From Apium graveolens (Eukaryota; Streptophyta; Magnoliopsida; Apiales; Apiaceae): DNA of 64,000 nucleotides. The notes under the pieces are model-generated. The model had not been told where the DNA came from, did no database searches, and saw nothing but the letters and a program-made list of their open reading frames with translations. The position numbers and the translations under genes are program-made. The number at the start of each line of letters is the position of its first letter. Position 1 is the stretch's first letter. Positions 22,547 to 35,400 of the stretch are shown in pieces. The stretch is taken from contig NC_133652.1 of assembly GCF_009905375.1 (NCBI RefSeq), positions 19,580,850 through 19,644,849 of the forward strand, in the 5' to 3' direction.

Positions 22547-25500
22547 TGTAATAACCCCAATTTTTGGGAAATTTTTGAAACCCTTATGAATAGTGTTTTT
22601 GCTGAATGAGAAAACTTTTCATGCCACACTATGTAGGGGTTCTGATATGGATATTCTGAGATTTTATTAGTACTTTATATGGGATATAAGTGTATGTAAA
22701 GATCGTCAGAATCCAAATCCGAACACTTTGATTTTTCCCGGAAATACACTAGATACGGAAAGATTTGAGAAAAAGGTAACAAGATAAAAAGGATTTAAAT
22801 TAAAGGATTATAGGAGAGGATCATAAAAGGAATATAATATATTGAGAAAGGTTAAGGGAACCTAAGTAATAAGATCCCGGGTATGATCCCTCAAACGATA
22901 AACGAAAACGAAAGTTAAGCGAACCGTATAACAGATCGGCGGTCATTAGGCAAACGATTAGGAAGTTAATCAAGGGGATTAGTGGGGATGATGTCATCCA
23001 ACCAATAGAAAGAGGACAAGGAGGGGAGGATGACATCATGAGGATGACACAAGCATGACATGGGAAGGAAGGAGATGTGGTGGCTTTTTAACCACACAAA
23101 ATCAAGGGCAACTAGGTAATTTACTAAAACAAACACAAAAATCAAACCAACCAAGCCAAGCAAATCATTTTTCATCAAAATCAAAAAGAAACCAAGGCAT
23201 TGTTCTTCATGCTCTCGGCCAAAACAGAACCAGAACACTAAAACTGCTGTATCTCCTTCATTTCTCACTCAAATATTGTGTTCTATAGCTCATTGTAAAG
23301 GTATTGAGATGGCCTACAACTCTTGTTCACAAGTCTCGTCCAAATAATCATGGTAAGACCCTCATTTTTACAGTTCTTTAAATCGGACTTTTAGAAACTT
23401 CAAAGCCTAACTTTGTGTTCTTGATTTCTTTGGAAAGATCAAGCTTGTAGGAGGCTCCCTAAGGCTTCCTAGCAACTTAACACCTCCCAAGGAAGGTATA
23501 AACTTCAAACCCTAGCCTTTACTTTATTTGTTAGTAAGTTTAATGGTTGGTGTTGTGAAATGAGAAGCATGGATTGTGATTATTAGTAGTTTGGTTTGAT
23601 TTGGAAGTGTTTTGGTAATTGAAGCTTGATTATAGTTCATAGGTCTTGATTGTGGTTGTTTGAGTTGAAAACCTTGGAGATTATGGACTGATGTGGTATG
23701 GTTTAGGTGAAGTTTTGTTGTATTGATGGTTATGAGTTGGTTGGTGGTTAATTGGAGTAGTTTAAACATTGGTAATCACGTAAACATAGCCGTTGTAACG
23801 TCCGATTTTCTTTGGACTGTTTTTGTGCATAACATTAGGACCCGATAACCCCCTGCTAGATTATGACCACTGCCATGTTTAGATATCTCATGTTACGAGC
23901 TTCGTTTTGATATGTAGTTCGTTCGATTCCGATGCACGGTTTAGGAGAAACGACCGTTTCAAGTAACGGCGTTTCGCGAACGAAACTTTTCCCCTCGCCT
24001 TACTTTGAAACATAGGTTAAAGACCAAAAAGGGTTAATTAATGTATGAAAAATTTATGGTAAGTGTGTTAGGCAGTTGGTAAGACACTCGCGAAGGAATC
24101 GCCTTAAAACTCGTAAAGGTTAAATTATTAAAAATGGTGGAGCCGAGGGTACTCGAGTGACTTAAGAGAATCAGTAAGCGCAAAACAAGCGTTAGAGTCT
24201 AAGTTAGTTAAAGTATAGATTTACAAGTGACTTTGGTTTAATTCCAACTTACTTGTTGTTTATAGGTTACCAGACTCGTCCCGAGCCATTCGTAACCCCC
24301 AGTCGCTCAGGCAAGTTTTCTACCCGTTATACTGTTGTGGTGATGTATATGTGTATATGCATGATCTTGCGATAAATGCATATTTGTTATTAGCAAATTC
24401 TTGCGATATATTGTAGCATGTGATATGGTATATATGCATGCCTGATTTATATTCTTGGTTTATATATCTGTTGGTTCAAATGCTTATAGTTGCATAATAC
24501 CTATGCTAGAGATAAACGGTATTTGAGTTTACCCTTAGTATAGGGGATAAAAGGTGAACATGTTTCTAAACCGGGAGGCGAGGCTCCCGAGTATAATATA
24601 TATTTATATATATATTGATATAGTTTTTAAAACTATTAATCGAATAAGGTTTATTTGATAACTTTATTTTATTTAATGAATATTATTACGAATATTCATT
24701 CGAGGACTTATGACTCCTTTTATTTTATTATTTGAATATTATTTGAATATTCATTCGAGGGCTTATGACTCTTTTATATTATTTATTGAATAATATTTGA
24801 ATATTCATTCGAGGGCTTATGACTCTTTTATATTATTTATTGAATAATATTTGAATATTCATTCGAGGGCTTATGACTCAGTTTATATTATTTATTGAAT
24901 AATATTTGAATATTCATTCGAGGGCTTATGACTCAGTTTATATTATTTAATGAATATTATTTGAATATTCATTTGAGGATCTATGACTCCGATTATTTGC
25001 TGAGATATATTCTTTATTTTATTAAAGAATAATGTTTCGATAATCAAACTTATTTTCGATTATTCAAATAAAGATAGTACTTTCATATAAGTATATCTTT
25101 GGTTATTTAATACTCATTTCAAGTATAAGTCTTACAACTTCTACTTCAATTATTTGTATAAAGATTATTCTTTATGGGAATATTATTTAAATAATAATAT
25201 TCAGACATTTTCTAAATATTCTGGGGACTGATTTACTTCATTAAATCAGCTTCACTCCAAACATTCTTAAAAATGTTTTGCGAGTCTTCAAAATGATTTT
25301 TAAAAGTTAGAGCGGATCCCAAAACTCATTTTTTTAAGATCCTTCTTTCGAAGGGGATTTAAATACTCGCTCAAAACCTGAGGGATCCGGCTCTGTGGTG
25401 TGTTTTATATTCGCAACGAGGTTGCTGTTTTGATAAATGAATTGATTACTTACCCAACACTCGGGAAGTAAAATTCTTGGAACAAGTTAATCCATTAACA

Positions 25501-26927
25501 GGCATCGCCTGGGAAATATCGGTGAGTTCTCCTTTCCAAATAGATACGACTTCTTGGTGGAGCCGTATCAACAAGTTTCTACTTGGGGAAAGTGGGGACG
25601 AGCTTTACGTTTCAGAGTCATGGATTTCATCTGAACTAGGAGTTGCGTAAGTGGCCGAGTAGCGCCGGCCCAGCCTTATTATATTGGCCCAAATGGCCTG
25701 GAAGTTCCGCTAAGGCGGTCCATTCCTTAGGAGTTCAGTGTTCGGTTGACAAGTAAATCCGACAGGTTCTCCTCTACATGTAGAAAATGGTGGGGTTGTA
25801 CTACTACGACTGATCATCGTAAGTGGTCTTCCTGGCGCGGCAAACTCCCGTAATGAGTTCATCATCCAATTGGATAATTTCTGCAACACTACCCAGAGCA
25901 CTTCGATAGAAAGGCTACGGTTGGGCGATTGTTGAGTGTTGGCAGGGTCAAGTTTTCAAAATGATGTTTACATCAAATGAAGTATCTCGTAACTTCATTT
26001 TATTTTGATAATATTTTAAAGATTTAATCTATTCAAATCTTTTCTTATAGTCTCATCTATGTGATGAACTTTTGAAGCTAATTATAACTTGAACGGTGGT
26101 AGTTCAAGTAGTATTTGGGAAAGATATAAGTATATTGGGGTATCTTGTAACTTCATCTTTTAAACTTATATCTAATTAATAATTGTCTTATGAATGACAA
26201 AGATTTTCAGAAAAACGTTGAGACAAGGTTAGATATATGAGATCACCTTGCAACGATATTTTTTTTATACAGTTATACACTGGGACTTTGTGTATATTAT
26301 GCATGGAAGAGGACTTCCAATATTTTGAAAAGTATATATGTATATATATATACTGAATATTTTGCGACTTCATCGCATTAAGATATCAACTTGGTTCATT
26401 TCTTTTGACCAAGACTTTCATGAGTACTAAGAGAAGGCTCATATATTGTTAATCATTATACATATTATTTTGGTGGGCTTGCTGCTCACCCTTGCTTTCT
26501 TCTTTCATCACACAACAACAGATAGAAAAGGTGAACAGAACCAAGCTCCCGATTCGCAAGCGATTAGGAGACGTTTCGCAGTTTTCTAGAAGCATTGATG
26601 CCGCCGTAGCTGAGGTAGGAACTACCAATAGGCTAGGCTTTCAACTTTTGATGTACCAGATTTATTTATATTTATGAATTGTAATAATGGCAAAGAAATG
26701 TAAATTTATTCAGAAAACCTTTTAAGGTGTATTGGCAGATAATTGTGGAATAAAATGACTTGTGGTTATTTTTGGATGTTCATCTCTGAGACTATAACGT
26801 GTGGTGTGTGTGTTTATTATGGGGTCACAGTACAGAGTAGTTGAGTAATTATTAAGATTGGGTGTTATTAAGGGAAATGGAACTCGTGACAACCCGGATC
26901 CCCGACCCCGGATCTGGGGGTGTTACA
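22547..26927 (+). repeat. Element C 5' LTR
   Basis: Begins TGTAATAACCCCAATTTTTG and ends GGGGGTGTTACA. It contains a six-unit 54-55-bp tandem array at 24690-24985. Small ORFs in this interval recur identically in the 3' LTR and have no coding features. The reverse-oriented solo LTR at 53111-56935 is the same family. Confidence 0.93.
24690..24985 (+). repeat. 54-55-bp tandem array in element C 5' LTR
   Basis: Six units anchored on TATTCATTCGAGGGCTTATG. CATTCGAGG or its variant starts at 24698, 24752, 24806, 24860, 24915 and 24970. The last unit is degenerate (CATTTGAGGATC). An identical array lies in the 3' LTR (34577-34872). Confidence 0.9.
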
Positions 26928-26931
26928 GAAA

Positions 26932-26943
26932 TGGTATCAGAGC
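26932..26943 (+). other. Element C primer-binding site
   Basis: TGGTATCAGAGC four bases after the 5' LTR end; same tRNA-iMet primer as the other elements here. Confidence 0.9.
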
Positions 26944-27330
26944 TAAGCGTTATAAACCTCAGAGATGATGTGACGTTAAGATAATAAGTTCACTAAGATA
27001 ATAAGAACTCTTGCCAAGTTCATAGTCGGGCTACCTAACGTAGTACTGACAGTTAAAACCCTTATGGGAACCCTTATAAATATCGTGATAGGAGCGTAGT
27101 TCGTTATCGTATATGGTAGCGGGACTCCGAACCCTGAGGTTGAGGAGCAACAGCGCGATGATGTTTTATTACTAATTGGAGATCGGATTGTGGATCCGAT
27201 AGAGCGTCCTAACGCAGGACCGGATGATGTTGATATTGAGGATGTTGTCCTAGAAGGGATAGTTGCTGAGGAGGATCCCATGGAGGATCCTGACAAGAAT
27301 GGATAAAGGACCATTGATGAATTGATGACT
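26944..27330 (+). other. Element C leader, unresolved
   Basis: Between the primer-binding site and the first pol fragment. 27120-27310 is rich in GAT/GAG codons (acidic), which could be a remnant of gag N-terminus, but no motif is diagnostic. The minus-strand ORF here (26976-27314) is probably the shadow of that composition. Confidence 0.3.
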
Positions 27331-27339
27331 ATGGTTAGG

Positions 27340-27890
27340 TCGACTACCAGAGGTAGGATTGGCCGGTCACTACCAGAGGTTCGTTCAAGTTTGTAAAGAT
27401 AGTAGCCCCCTTTAACGCGGCTTACTCGTAAGACTGAGAAGTTCGAATGGACAGAGAAATGCGAGAACAGCTTTCAAGAACTGAAGCAGAGGTTGGTGAT
27501 GGCCCCTATGCTGGCGTTGCCGGATGGAAAAAGGAGATTTTGTGATTTGTAAGTGACGCTTCGCATAAGGAATTAGGGTGCTTCTTAGCACAGCAAGATA
27601 ATCGCGTCTGCGTCAAGACAATTAAGATAATATGAAATTCGATATCCCCGCCCATGAGCTTAGGCTCGTGGCAATAGTTTTACCCTAAAGATTGGAGGCA
27701 CTACTTGTATGGAGAGAAGTGCGAGAATTACCTAAGCCATAAGTTCTCTAGTACATTCTTATGTAGAAAGAGCTCAACATACGCCAGAGGAGGCGGTTAG
27801 AGCTAATCAAGAGTTATGAGTGGGAGATTCTTTATCATTCGGGGAAAGCCAATGTGGTGGCTGATGCCATTAGTAAAAAGGAGAGACTCA
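27340..27890 (+). pseudogene. pol: Element C RT end and RNase H, decayed, out of order
   Basis: A run resembling the RT end (YYQRFVQVCK) leads to TEKFEWTEKCENSFQELKQR and LVMAPMLALPDGK, then SHKELGCFLAQQ, WRHYLYGEKCE and YEWEILYHSGKANVVADAIS. This is the typical Gypsy RNase H series with several stops and shifts. It lies only about 400 bp after the primer-binding site and before the gag fragment at 28440, which is the reverse of normal gene order. Confidence 0.82.
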
Positions 27891-28079
27891 AGATGATAAT
27901 GTCTTTGGGAGAGTTGATAAGAGATTTTGAGAAAATGGAAATAGTAGTGAAGGTAACCGGAGCCGGTACCGAAAAGCTGTTTGAGATTGCAATAGAGACC
28001 GAATTATTGGAAAAGAGCATATTGTGCCAGAAAAAGGTGATGAATGAAGGCAGAGAGCCAACAAATAGATAAGAGGTTA

Positions 28080-28200
28080 ATACCGAGAAAGATGAGAAGG
28101 GAATAATGAGGTATTCCTACAGAATTTGGGTTCCAAATGTTCAAGAGCTTAAAGATGAGATCTTAGATGAAAGCTAGTTTGAGGAATAAGATTTAGAGCA
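28080..28200 (+). pseudogene. pol: Element C integrase N-terminal fragment
   Basis: KDEKGIMRYSYRIWVPN and ELKDEILDES correspond to the segment just before the integrase zinc finger in Gypsy elements. It follows RNase H at normal distance, then breaks off. Confidence 0.6.
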
Positions 28201-28439
28201 AACCCTGAACGTGATAGTCAGGGAGGTCGCCATCAAGATAGAAGGAACCCATGATATAATGGAGTGGAAAATGAGGATTTTAAATTAAAAGATGACCCCA
28301 ATTATGGGGAGTAGGATGAAACATTTCATACTAAGGAAACAAAAAGTCGAGTAAGGAAAGGAGACCCGAGATGGTACCCCTATACGGCAATTCATGGACC
28401 TGTCTAAAGAGAACTTAGACTATTATCCCCAACCACCAC

Positions 28440-28830
28440 CCTGAGGAGACAGTACGGTGAGAAATTCTTTCAGGACCTTTAAGTCGCTAAGCTCTTAGAG
28501 TTCCAAGGAATAGGTTGACCTAGCCGAGGCAAGAGCCTGGCTAAAGGAAATAGAGGAATCATTTGAGATTCTAAATGATTGACGAACCACAAAGGACTGT
28601 TTTTGTCACTTACCCTCCTAAGAGAGAGACCACCTGCTGGTGAAAGGCCAAGGAAGGCACGGAGCAAGAGATTATAATAAACTGATTTAAGTCCAGTCAA
28701 TTGTTTTCGGGAAAGTAATTCCCAAAGATAAGGAGATAGTGTAAAAGCTTTAGAGTCAGAACAAAGGCAGACGAGTATGATAAATTATGAATCTAAGTTG
28801 TAAAAGTTGTCAAGATTCATTCTGAGGACA
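28440..28830 (+). pseudogene. gag: Element C gag core fragment
   Basis: AEARAWLKEIEESFEILN is characteristic of the Gypsy gag core. The expected Trp-rich and KLSRF segments follow (PKDKEIV, MINYESKL.KLSRFI). Stops interrupt it. Its position downstream of RNase H and integrase remnants is anomalous. Confidence 0.75.
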
Positions 28831-29389
28831 CGAATCCAGAATGACGGGATGTTTGAAATCAATGCTTATGTTGTGTTAGTTCATGAAATAATGATAAGGA
28901 AGTTGGGTATGAGGAACCCTAACGACTCGTAGTAATAGAAATAGAAAAGTAAGTAATCGTCAGGATGAGGGTGATTCACCAATGAGTTAAAATTGATGGT
29001 TAAGGGCGTAAGAGATACATATATATTATCCCCTGTAAGTTGGGAGGATTCGAAGAAACCTTGAGATAGTTCGAAGGATAAATAATGAGACACGGATAGA
29101 CTGAGGAGACAAGAAAGTAAGAAATTAAGAAAAATTGGATGAAGGAAGTGACCTTCAAGAATGTGAAGTGTAAGACCGATGGCTTGATACCCAGGAAGGG
29201 AGACGCCAGGTATGAAAGATATCCCAACATTGAGATGACTGTTGAGATAAACAAAAAAAGTAAATAAGGATTTATTAAGAAGAAGTTCACGTTGAACACG
29301 ACCAATATCTTCCAGATCATCCATGTGATCATTACCAAATCAGGAAAGAAAAGCGGATAACCATTTTTATCTTTTGGAGGCCATGTGGA

Positions 29390-29780
29390 TTGACCTTAAC
29401 TTGAATAAGGATGCTATTGTGAAATTCGGTATAGACTATCGAGGTGGAAATGATTGAATAAGATACCCTTATCAGGGATATATGACTTTATTTATCCATG
29501 GAAGGATGCTTGTACCTTTTTAAAGGTGGAATTAAGGATAGAACATCGGTAACTTAAAATGAATCCTAGGGGAATGCATAAAGGTTGGCATTTCACCCTT
29601 AATAGGGACAGTATGAGTTTTGACAGTATGATTGGGAAAGGGTTAAGGTAACAACAACCTTTAAGAATCAGTGGAGAAATTTTTCAGAAGTATATAGACA
29701 ATGGTTCTAGTATTAGTAAATGGTATTTTGATATGCCCTGTATCTAGGGAATACAGGAGGAACGATTGAAGGATAACCTT
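29390..29780 (+). pseudogene. pol: Element C reverse transcriptase fragment
   Basis: LNKDAI and IDYRG resemble the RT motif IDYRELNK, followed in shifted frames by residues like YPL.GIDDLF, then FQKYIDNGSS near 29690 where Gypsy RT has MNRVFxxYLD. The YxDD box is not recognisable. Weakly supported in detail. Confidence 0.5.
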
Positions 29781-31680
29781 AAAGGTTTTACAAGGAGAAA
29801 GGTAATATTTAAAATTCTCAAGAATAGAAATGTTGATAAAGGAAATATGACGTAATTATAATGATGCCAAGTGGGGCACGTGTTAAACCACGAGAAAGTA
29901 TGGATCGAACCAGTAATGGTCGAAACTGTTCAGGGCAATTAGGACTTAAGATAAAAAATGTTCTAAGTATGATTGAGAGTCAGTCTTGACAGTGATTAGC
30001 CTCTAAAGACTGAGGCAATAACTTATGGAAAAATGGTGATATTTTTTTTCCCATCTGATTTTAAGGAAAACATCTTCACTCAAGCAGTGATCGGAAATAA
30101 GGTAGAAAATTTATTTGGAGGTGGTTAAAATGACATTGACTGTAAGGAAATTTTACTATCAGGAAAGGTCAAAGAGGTGGCCGACACTTTAAAGGTAAGA
30201 GGATAATTATAGGCGCTTGTGCCAGAGGAATACAGTGATGATGGTTAAAAATGTGAAGGTTGAATTATGGTTTGGGAGATTGACATTCCTTCTGATGACT
30301 GTGCAATACCCAACCGTAATAGTAGTTGGTAAAGGTTTAATTCGTGTAATCGCCAGGAACGGGCTATCTATCTTAGGAGGTCCTATCTTGAGAATAATCC
30401 AGGACCATGTTTCAAAAAGGACTAAACGAACCTTTGAGTTAAGTCTTCTATTTAAGGCATATGACTAAGAATGGTATTAACCTGCTATCGTTGCTTTGAT
30501 TGAAACTCTTCTGCAATTTTATCTGCTTCACGTCATGAATGTACGTCAGGATCAGGAGTGTTCTTCATGAATCAAGAACGGTGATCATGTTACCTCCTTA
30601 GAAGAATTCGATATGATATGAATGGACTCCGTATGGTTAGCTATTAAAACTTCATGGAAAACGAATGACTACAGTAGGTCAACGGTGGGCCATAGTAATG
30701 TAGGAATGATTCTGAGAGTAATGAGATGATTACTTACAACCGTGAGAGTTGTATTGGAATGGATGTTGAGAGTAAGTACCACTAATCGGGTCGTGGTGGT
30801 GTATAAGTTATCATTGATAGACTAATTAAGTCAATTATCTACCTATGATATATTTATTCCTTCTTATCGATAAAGAGTAGTATTACCCATACGAAGAAGG
30901 TTGCGGTATAGAAATGGATTCTAGTAACGATGAGGTCTAGAATGAGATCCCAGATTCGATTTTCGATATCGAGGGAGTTTCAAAGGTGATTGTGTATAAG
31001 CTCGAGGAAGAGCATGGGTCCATAGAATGATGGACGGAATAGAAATATTTAGGCATGGGAAATACGATGCTATAATACTTGATGCTGATATAAATACGTT
31101 TATGTTTTGTTCTCCTATGACAAACCTCTATAATTCAGAGGTAGGTTCCAAGCCAGATATTTTGTGGCAGTATATATATTTTTTTATATATACAATTCTC
31201 TTCAGTTCGTTCTTTTATCTTCTTTTCATTTCATGTAATCTGAGAAGAACAACCCTTCCAGAAGGGGAGGTATTGCCGAATGACTATCTATCTGTGTGAT
31301 AGAAGCCTAGTAGGATACCATCTATTGTTTAATTGCTTGTCAAGTACTAAAGGTTGGCCACCTTCTGTACTAACTATGCAATATAACAAGTGTTCATGAT
31401 CATAGTGATCTCTCAACAAATTCCTTTACTTCTATTTGATTGATCAAATTTTGGAAAATAGAAACAACTGAAAAAGGAGTAATAAAGTGGTGGTAGTATG
31501 CGGAATGGAAACACATTCGTGATACTAAGGTTGTCGTGGTTATTAAAAGGTTATAGAACGCTAGCGAGCAAAAGTATAACCCGTATAATATTAGGAACGG
31601 AAGGTAGTAGCGATTACGAACTGGAAAAGAATGGGTATTGAGAAGCAAGAGTTCTAATGATTAGAAGCTATGATGAGAGT
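29781..31680 (+). other. Element C interior, unresolved
   Basis: About 1.9 kb, expected to hold RNase H and most of integrase. I could not identify motifs with confidence. ORFs at 30217-30468 and 31027-31299 have no recognisable similarity. Confidence 0.3.
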
Positions 31681-31684
31681 CTGT

Positions 31685-32400
31685 GCAATAGACTTGAAAG
31701 AATTTGGAATGATCACTTAACGCGGATTTAGTTATATCACGACAATAGATCATATGTCATTATCGAGGTGTCACCTTATGAGATCCTTGAGGGAAGATAA
31801 TGTCGATCTCCCTTATGTTAGGATGAAGTTATAGAGCGCAAGATGCTCGGACCCGCAGTAGTCCAAAGGACCAAGGATATAATAGATCTAATCAGAGGAC
31901 GGCTGGTAGTAGCCCAAGATGGACATAAGAAGTATGTTGATTTGACACGAAAGAACAAAGAATAGGAAGTAGGGGACCTAGTGTTGTTAAAGGTATCCCC
32001 TTGGAAACCCTTGGAAAGGATTGATGAGGTTCGGAAAGAAAGGAAAGCTAAGTCTACAATTTGTTGGACCCTTGGATATATTAAGACGTTTGGGAAGTTA
32101 GCATATGAGCTAGCCCTACCCCCGAACCTGTAGCAAGTTCATAACGTGTTCCACGTATCAATGTTAAGGAAGTGTAATTCGGATGCCAGACAAATAGGGG
32201 CATATGAGCGCATAGACATGCAACCAGACGTAACCTATATGAAGCAACCAGGAAGGGTATAGAGTAAAAAGGAACGAGTGCTTAGGAGAAGGGTTATCAA
32301 ACTAGTAAGAGTTTGATGGTAGAACCACAATGTGGGAAAATTTACTCGAGAGTTAGAAAGTGCAATGCTAAGAGAGTATCCCTATTCATTTTCTATCTGA
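31685..32400 (+). pseudogene. pol: Element C integrase C-terminus with chromodomain-like tail, decayed
   Basis: VSPYEI, KMLGPAVVQRTKDIIDLIRG, VVAQDGHKKYVDLTRKNKE, KVSPWK, LGKLAYELALPPN and VHNVFHVSMLRKCNSDARQ are the standard C-terminal Gypsy integrase series, and KERVLRRRVIKLVRV plus the REYPYSF end match the tail in element B. Several stops are present. Confidence 0.82.
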
Positions 32401-32416
32401 TTCCGGGACGGAATCC

Positions 32417-32433
32417 TTTTAAGGAGGGGATAC
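32417..32433 (+). other. Element C polypurine tract
   Basis: TTTTAAGGAGGGGATAC directly before the 3' LTR (TGTAATAACC at 32434). Confidence 0.85.
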
Positions 32434-35400
32434 TGTAATAACCCCAATTTTTGGGAAATTTTTGAAACCCTTATGAATAGTGTTTTTGCTGAATGAGAAA
32501 ACTTTTCATGCCACACTATGTAGGGGTTCTGATATGGATATTCTGAGATTTTATTAGTACTTTATATGGGATATAAGTGTATGTAAAGATCGTCAGAATC
32601 CAAATCCGAACACTTTGATTTTTCCCGGAAATACACTAGATACGGAAAGATTTGAGAAAAAGGTAACAAGATAAAAAGGATTTAAATTAAAGGATTATAG
32701 GAGAGGATCATAAAAGGAATATAATATATTGAGAAAGGTTAAGGGAACCTAAGTAATAAGATCCCGGGTATGATCCCTCAAACGATAAACGAAAACGAAA
32801 GTTAAGCGAACCGTATAACAGATCGGCGGTCATTAGGCAAACGATTAGGAAGTTAATCAAGGGGATTAGTGGGGATGATGTCATCCAACCAATAGAAAGA
32901 GGACAAGGAGGGGAGGATGACATCATGAGGATGACACAAGCATGACATGGGAAGGAAGGAGATGTGGTGGCTTTTTAACCACACAAAATCAAGGGCAACT
33001 AGGTAATTTACTAAAACAAACACAAAAATCAAACCAACCAAGCCAAGCAAATCATTTTTCATCAAAATCAAAAAGAAACCAAGGCATTGTTCTTCATGCT
33101 CTCGGCCAAAACAGAACCAGAACACTAAAACTGCTGTATCTCCTTCATTTCTCACTCAAATATTGTGTTCTATAGCTCATTGTAAAGGTATTGAGATGGC
33201 CTACAACTCTTGTTCACAAGTCTCGTCCAAATAATCATGGTAAGACCCTCATTTTTACAGTTCTTTAAATCGGACTTTTAGAAACTTCAAAGCCTAACTT
33301 TGTGTTCTTGATTTCTTTGGAAAGATCAAGCTTGTAGGAGGCTCCCTAAGGCTTCCTAGCAACTTAACACCTCCCAAGGAAGGTATAAACTTCAAACCCT
33401 AGCCTTTACTTTATTTGTTAGTAAGTTTAATGGTTGGTGTTGTGAAATGAGAAGCATGGATTGTGATTATTAGTAGTTTGGTTTGATTTGGAAGTGTTTT
33501 GGTAATTGAAGCTTGATTATAGTTCATAGGTCTTGATTGTGGTTGTTTGAGTTGAAAACCTTGGAGATTATGGACTGATGTGGTATGGTTTAGGTGAAGT
33601 TTTGTTGTATTGATGGTTATGAGTTGGTTGGTGGTTAATTGGAGTAGTTTAAACATTGGTAATCACGTAAACATAGCCGTTGTAACGTCCGATTTTCTTT
33701 GGACTGTTTTTGTGCATAACATTAGGACCCGATAACCCCCTGCTAGATTATGACCACTGCCATGTTTAGATATCTCATGTTACGAGCTTCGTTTTGATAT
33801 GTAGTTCGTTCGATTCCGATGCACGGTTTAGGAGAAACGACCGTTTCAAGTAACGGCGTTTCGCGAACGAAACTTTTCCCCTCGCCTTACTTTGAAACAT
33901 AGGTTAAAGACCAAAAAGGGTTAATTAATGTATGAAAAATTTATGGTAAGTGTGTTAGGCAGTTGGTAAGACACTCGCGAAGGAATCGCCTTAAAACTCG
34001 TAAAGGTTAAATTATTAAAAATGGTGGAGCCGAGGGTACTCGAGTGACTTAAGAGAATCAGTAAGCGCAAAACAAGCGTTAGAGTCTAAGTTAGTTAAAG
34101 TATAGATTTACAAGTGACTTTGGTTTAATTCCAACTTACTTGTTGTTTATAGGTTACCAGACTCGTCCCGAGCCATTCGTAACCCCCAGTCGCTCAGGCA
34201 AGTTTTCTACCCGTTATACTGTTGTGGTGATGTATATGTGTATATGCATGATCTTGCGATAAATGCATATTTGTTATTAGCAAATTCTTGCGATATATTG
34301 TAGCATGTGATATGGTATATATGCATGCCTGATTTATATTCTTGGTTTATATATCTGTTGGTTCAAATGCTTATAGTTGCATAATACCTATGCTAGAGAT
34401 AAACGGTATTTGAGTTTACCCTTAGTATAGGGGATAAAAGGTGAACATGTTTCTAAACCGGGAGGCGAGGCTCCCGAGTATAATATATATTTATATATAT
34501 ATTGATATAGTTTTTAAAACTATTAATCGAATAAGGTTTATTTGATAACTTTATTTTATTTAATGAATATTATTACGAATATTCATTCGAGGACTTATGA
34601 CTCCTTTTATTTTATTATTTGAATATTATTTGAATATTCATTCGAGGGCTTATGACTCTTTTATATTATTTATTGAATAATATTTGAATATTCATTCGAG
34701 GGCTTATGACTCTTTTATATTATTTATTGAATAATATTTGAATATTCATTCGAGGGCTTATGACTCAGTTTATATTATTTATTGAATAATATTTGAATAT
34801 TCATTCGAGGGCTTATGACTCAGTTTATATTATTTAATGAATATTATTTGAATATTCATTTGAGGATCTATGACTCCGATTATTTGCTGAGATATATTCT
34901 TTATTTTATTAAAGAATAATGTTTCGATAATCAAACTTATTTTCGATTATTCAAATAAAGATAGTACTTTCATATAAGTATATCTTTGGTTATTTAATAC
35001 TCATTTCAAGTATAAGTCTTACAACTTCTACTTCAATTATTTGTATAAAGATTATTCTTTATGGGAATATTATTTAAATAATAATATTCAGACATTTTCT
35101 AAATATTCTGGGGACTGATTTACTTCATTAAATCAGCTTCACTCCAAACATTCTTAAAAATGTTTTGCGAGTCTTCAAAATGATTTTTAAAAGTTAGAGC
35201 GGATCCCAAAACTCATTTTTTTAAGATCCTTCTTTCGAAGGGGATTTAAATACTCGCTCAAAACCTGAGGGATCCGGCTCTGTGGTGTGTTTTATATTCG
35301 CAACGAGGTTGCTGTTTTGATAAATGAATTGATTACTTACCCAACACTCGGGAAGTAAAATTCTTGGAACAAGTTAATCCATTAACAGGCATCGCCTGGG

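Noticed and set aside
22821..23288. ORFs of 72-100 codons repeated at 32708-33175
   Set aside because: They are identical only because they lie in the two LTRs of element C; they overlap on both strands and have no coding features.
24690..24985. Regularly spaced repeats resembling a CRISPR array
   Set aside because: The whole 54-55-bp unit is repeated, with no unique spacers, inside an LTR of a plant retrotransposon.
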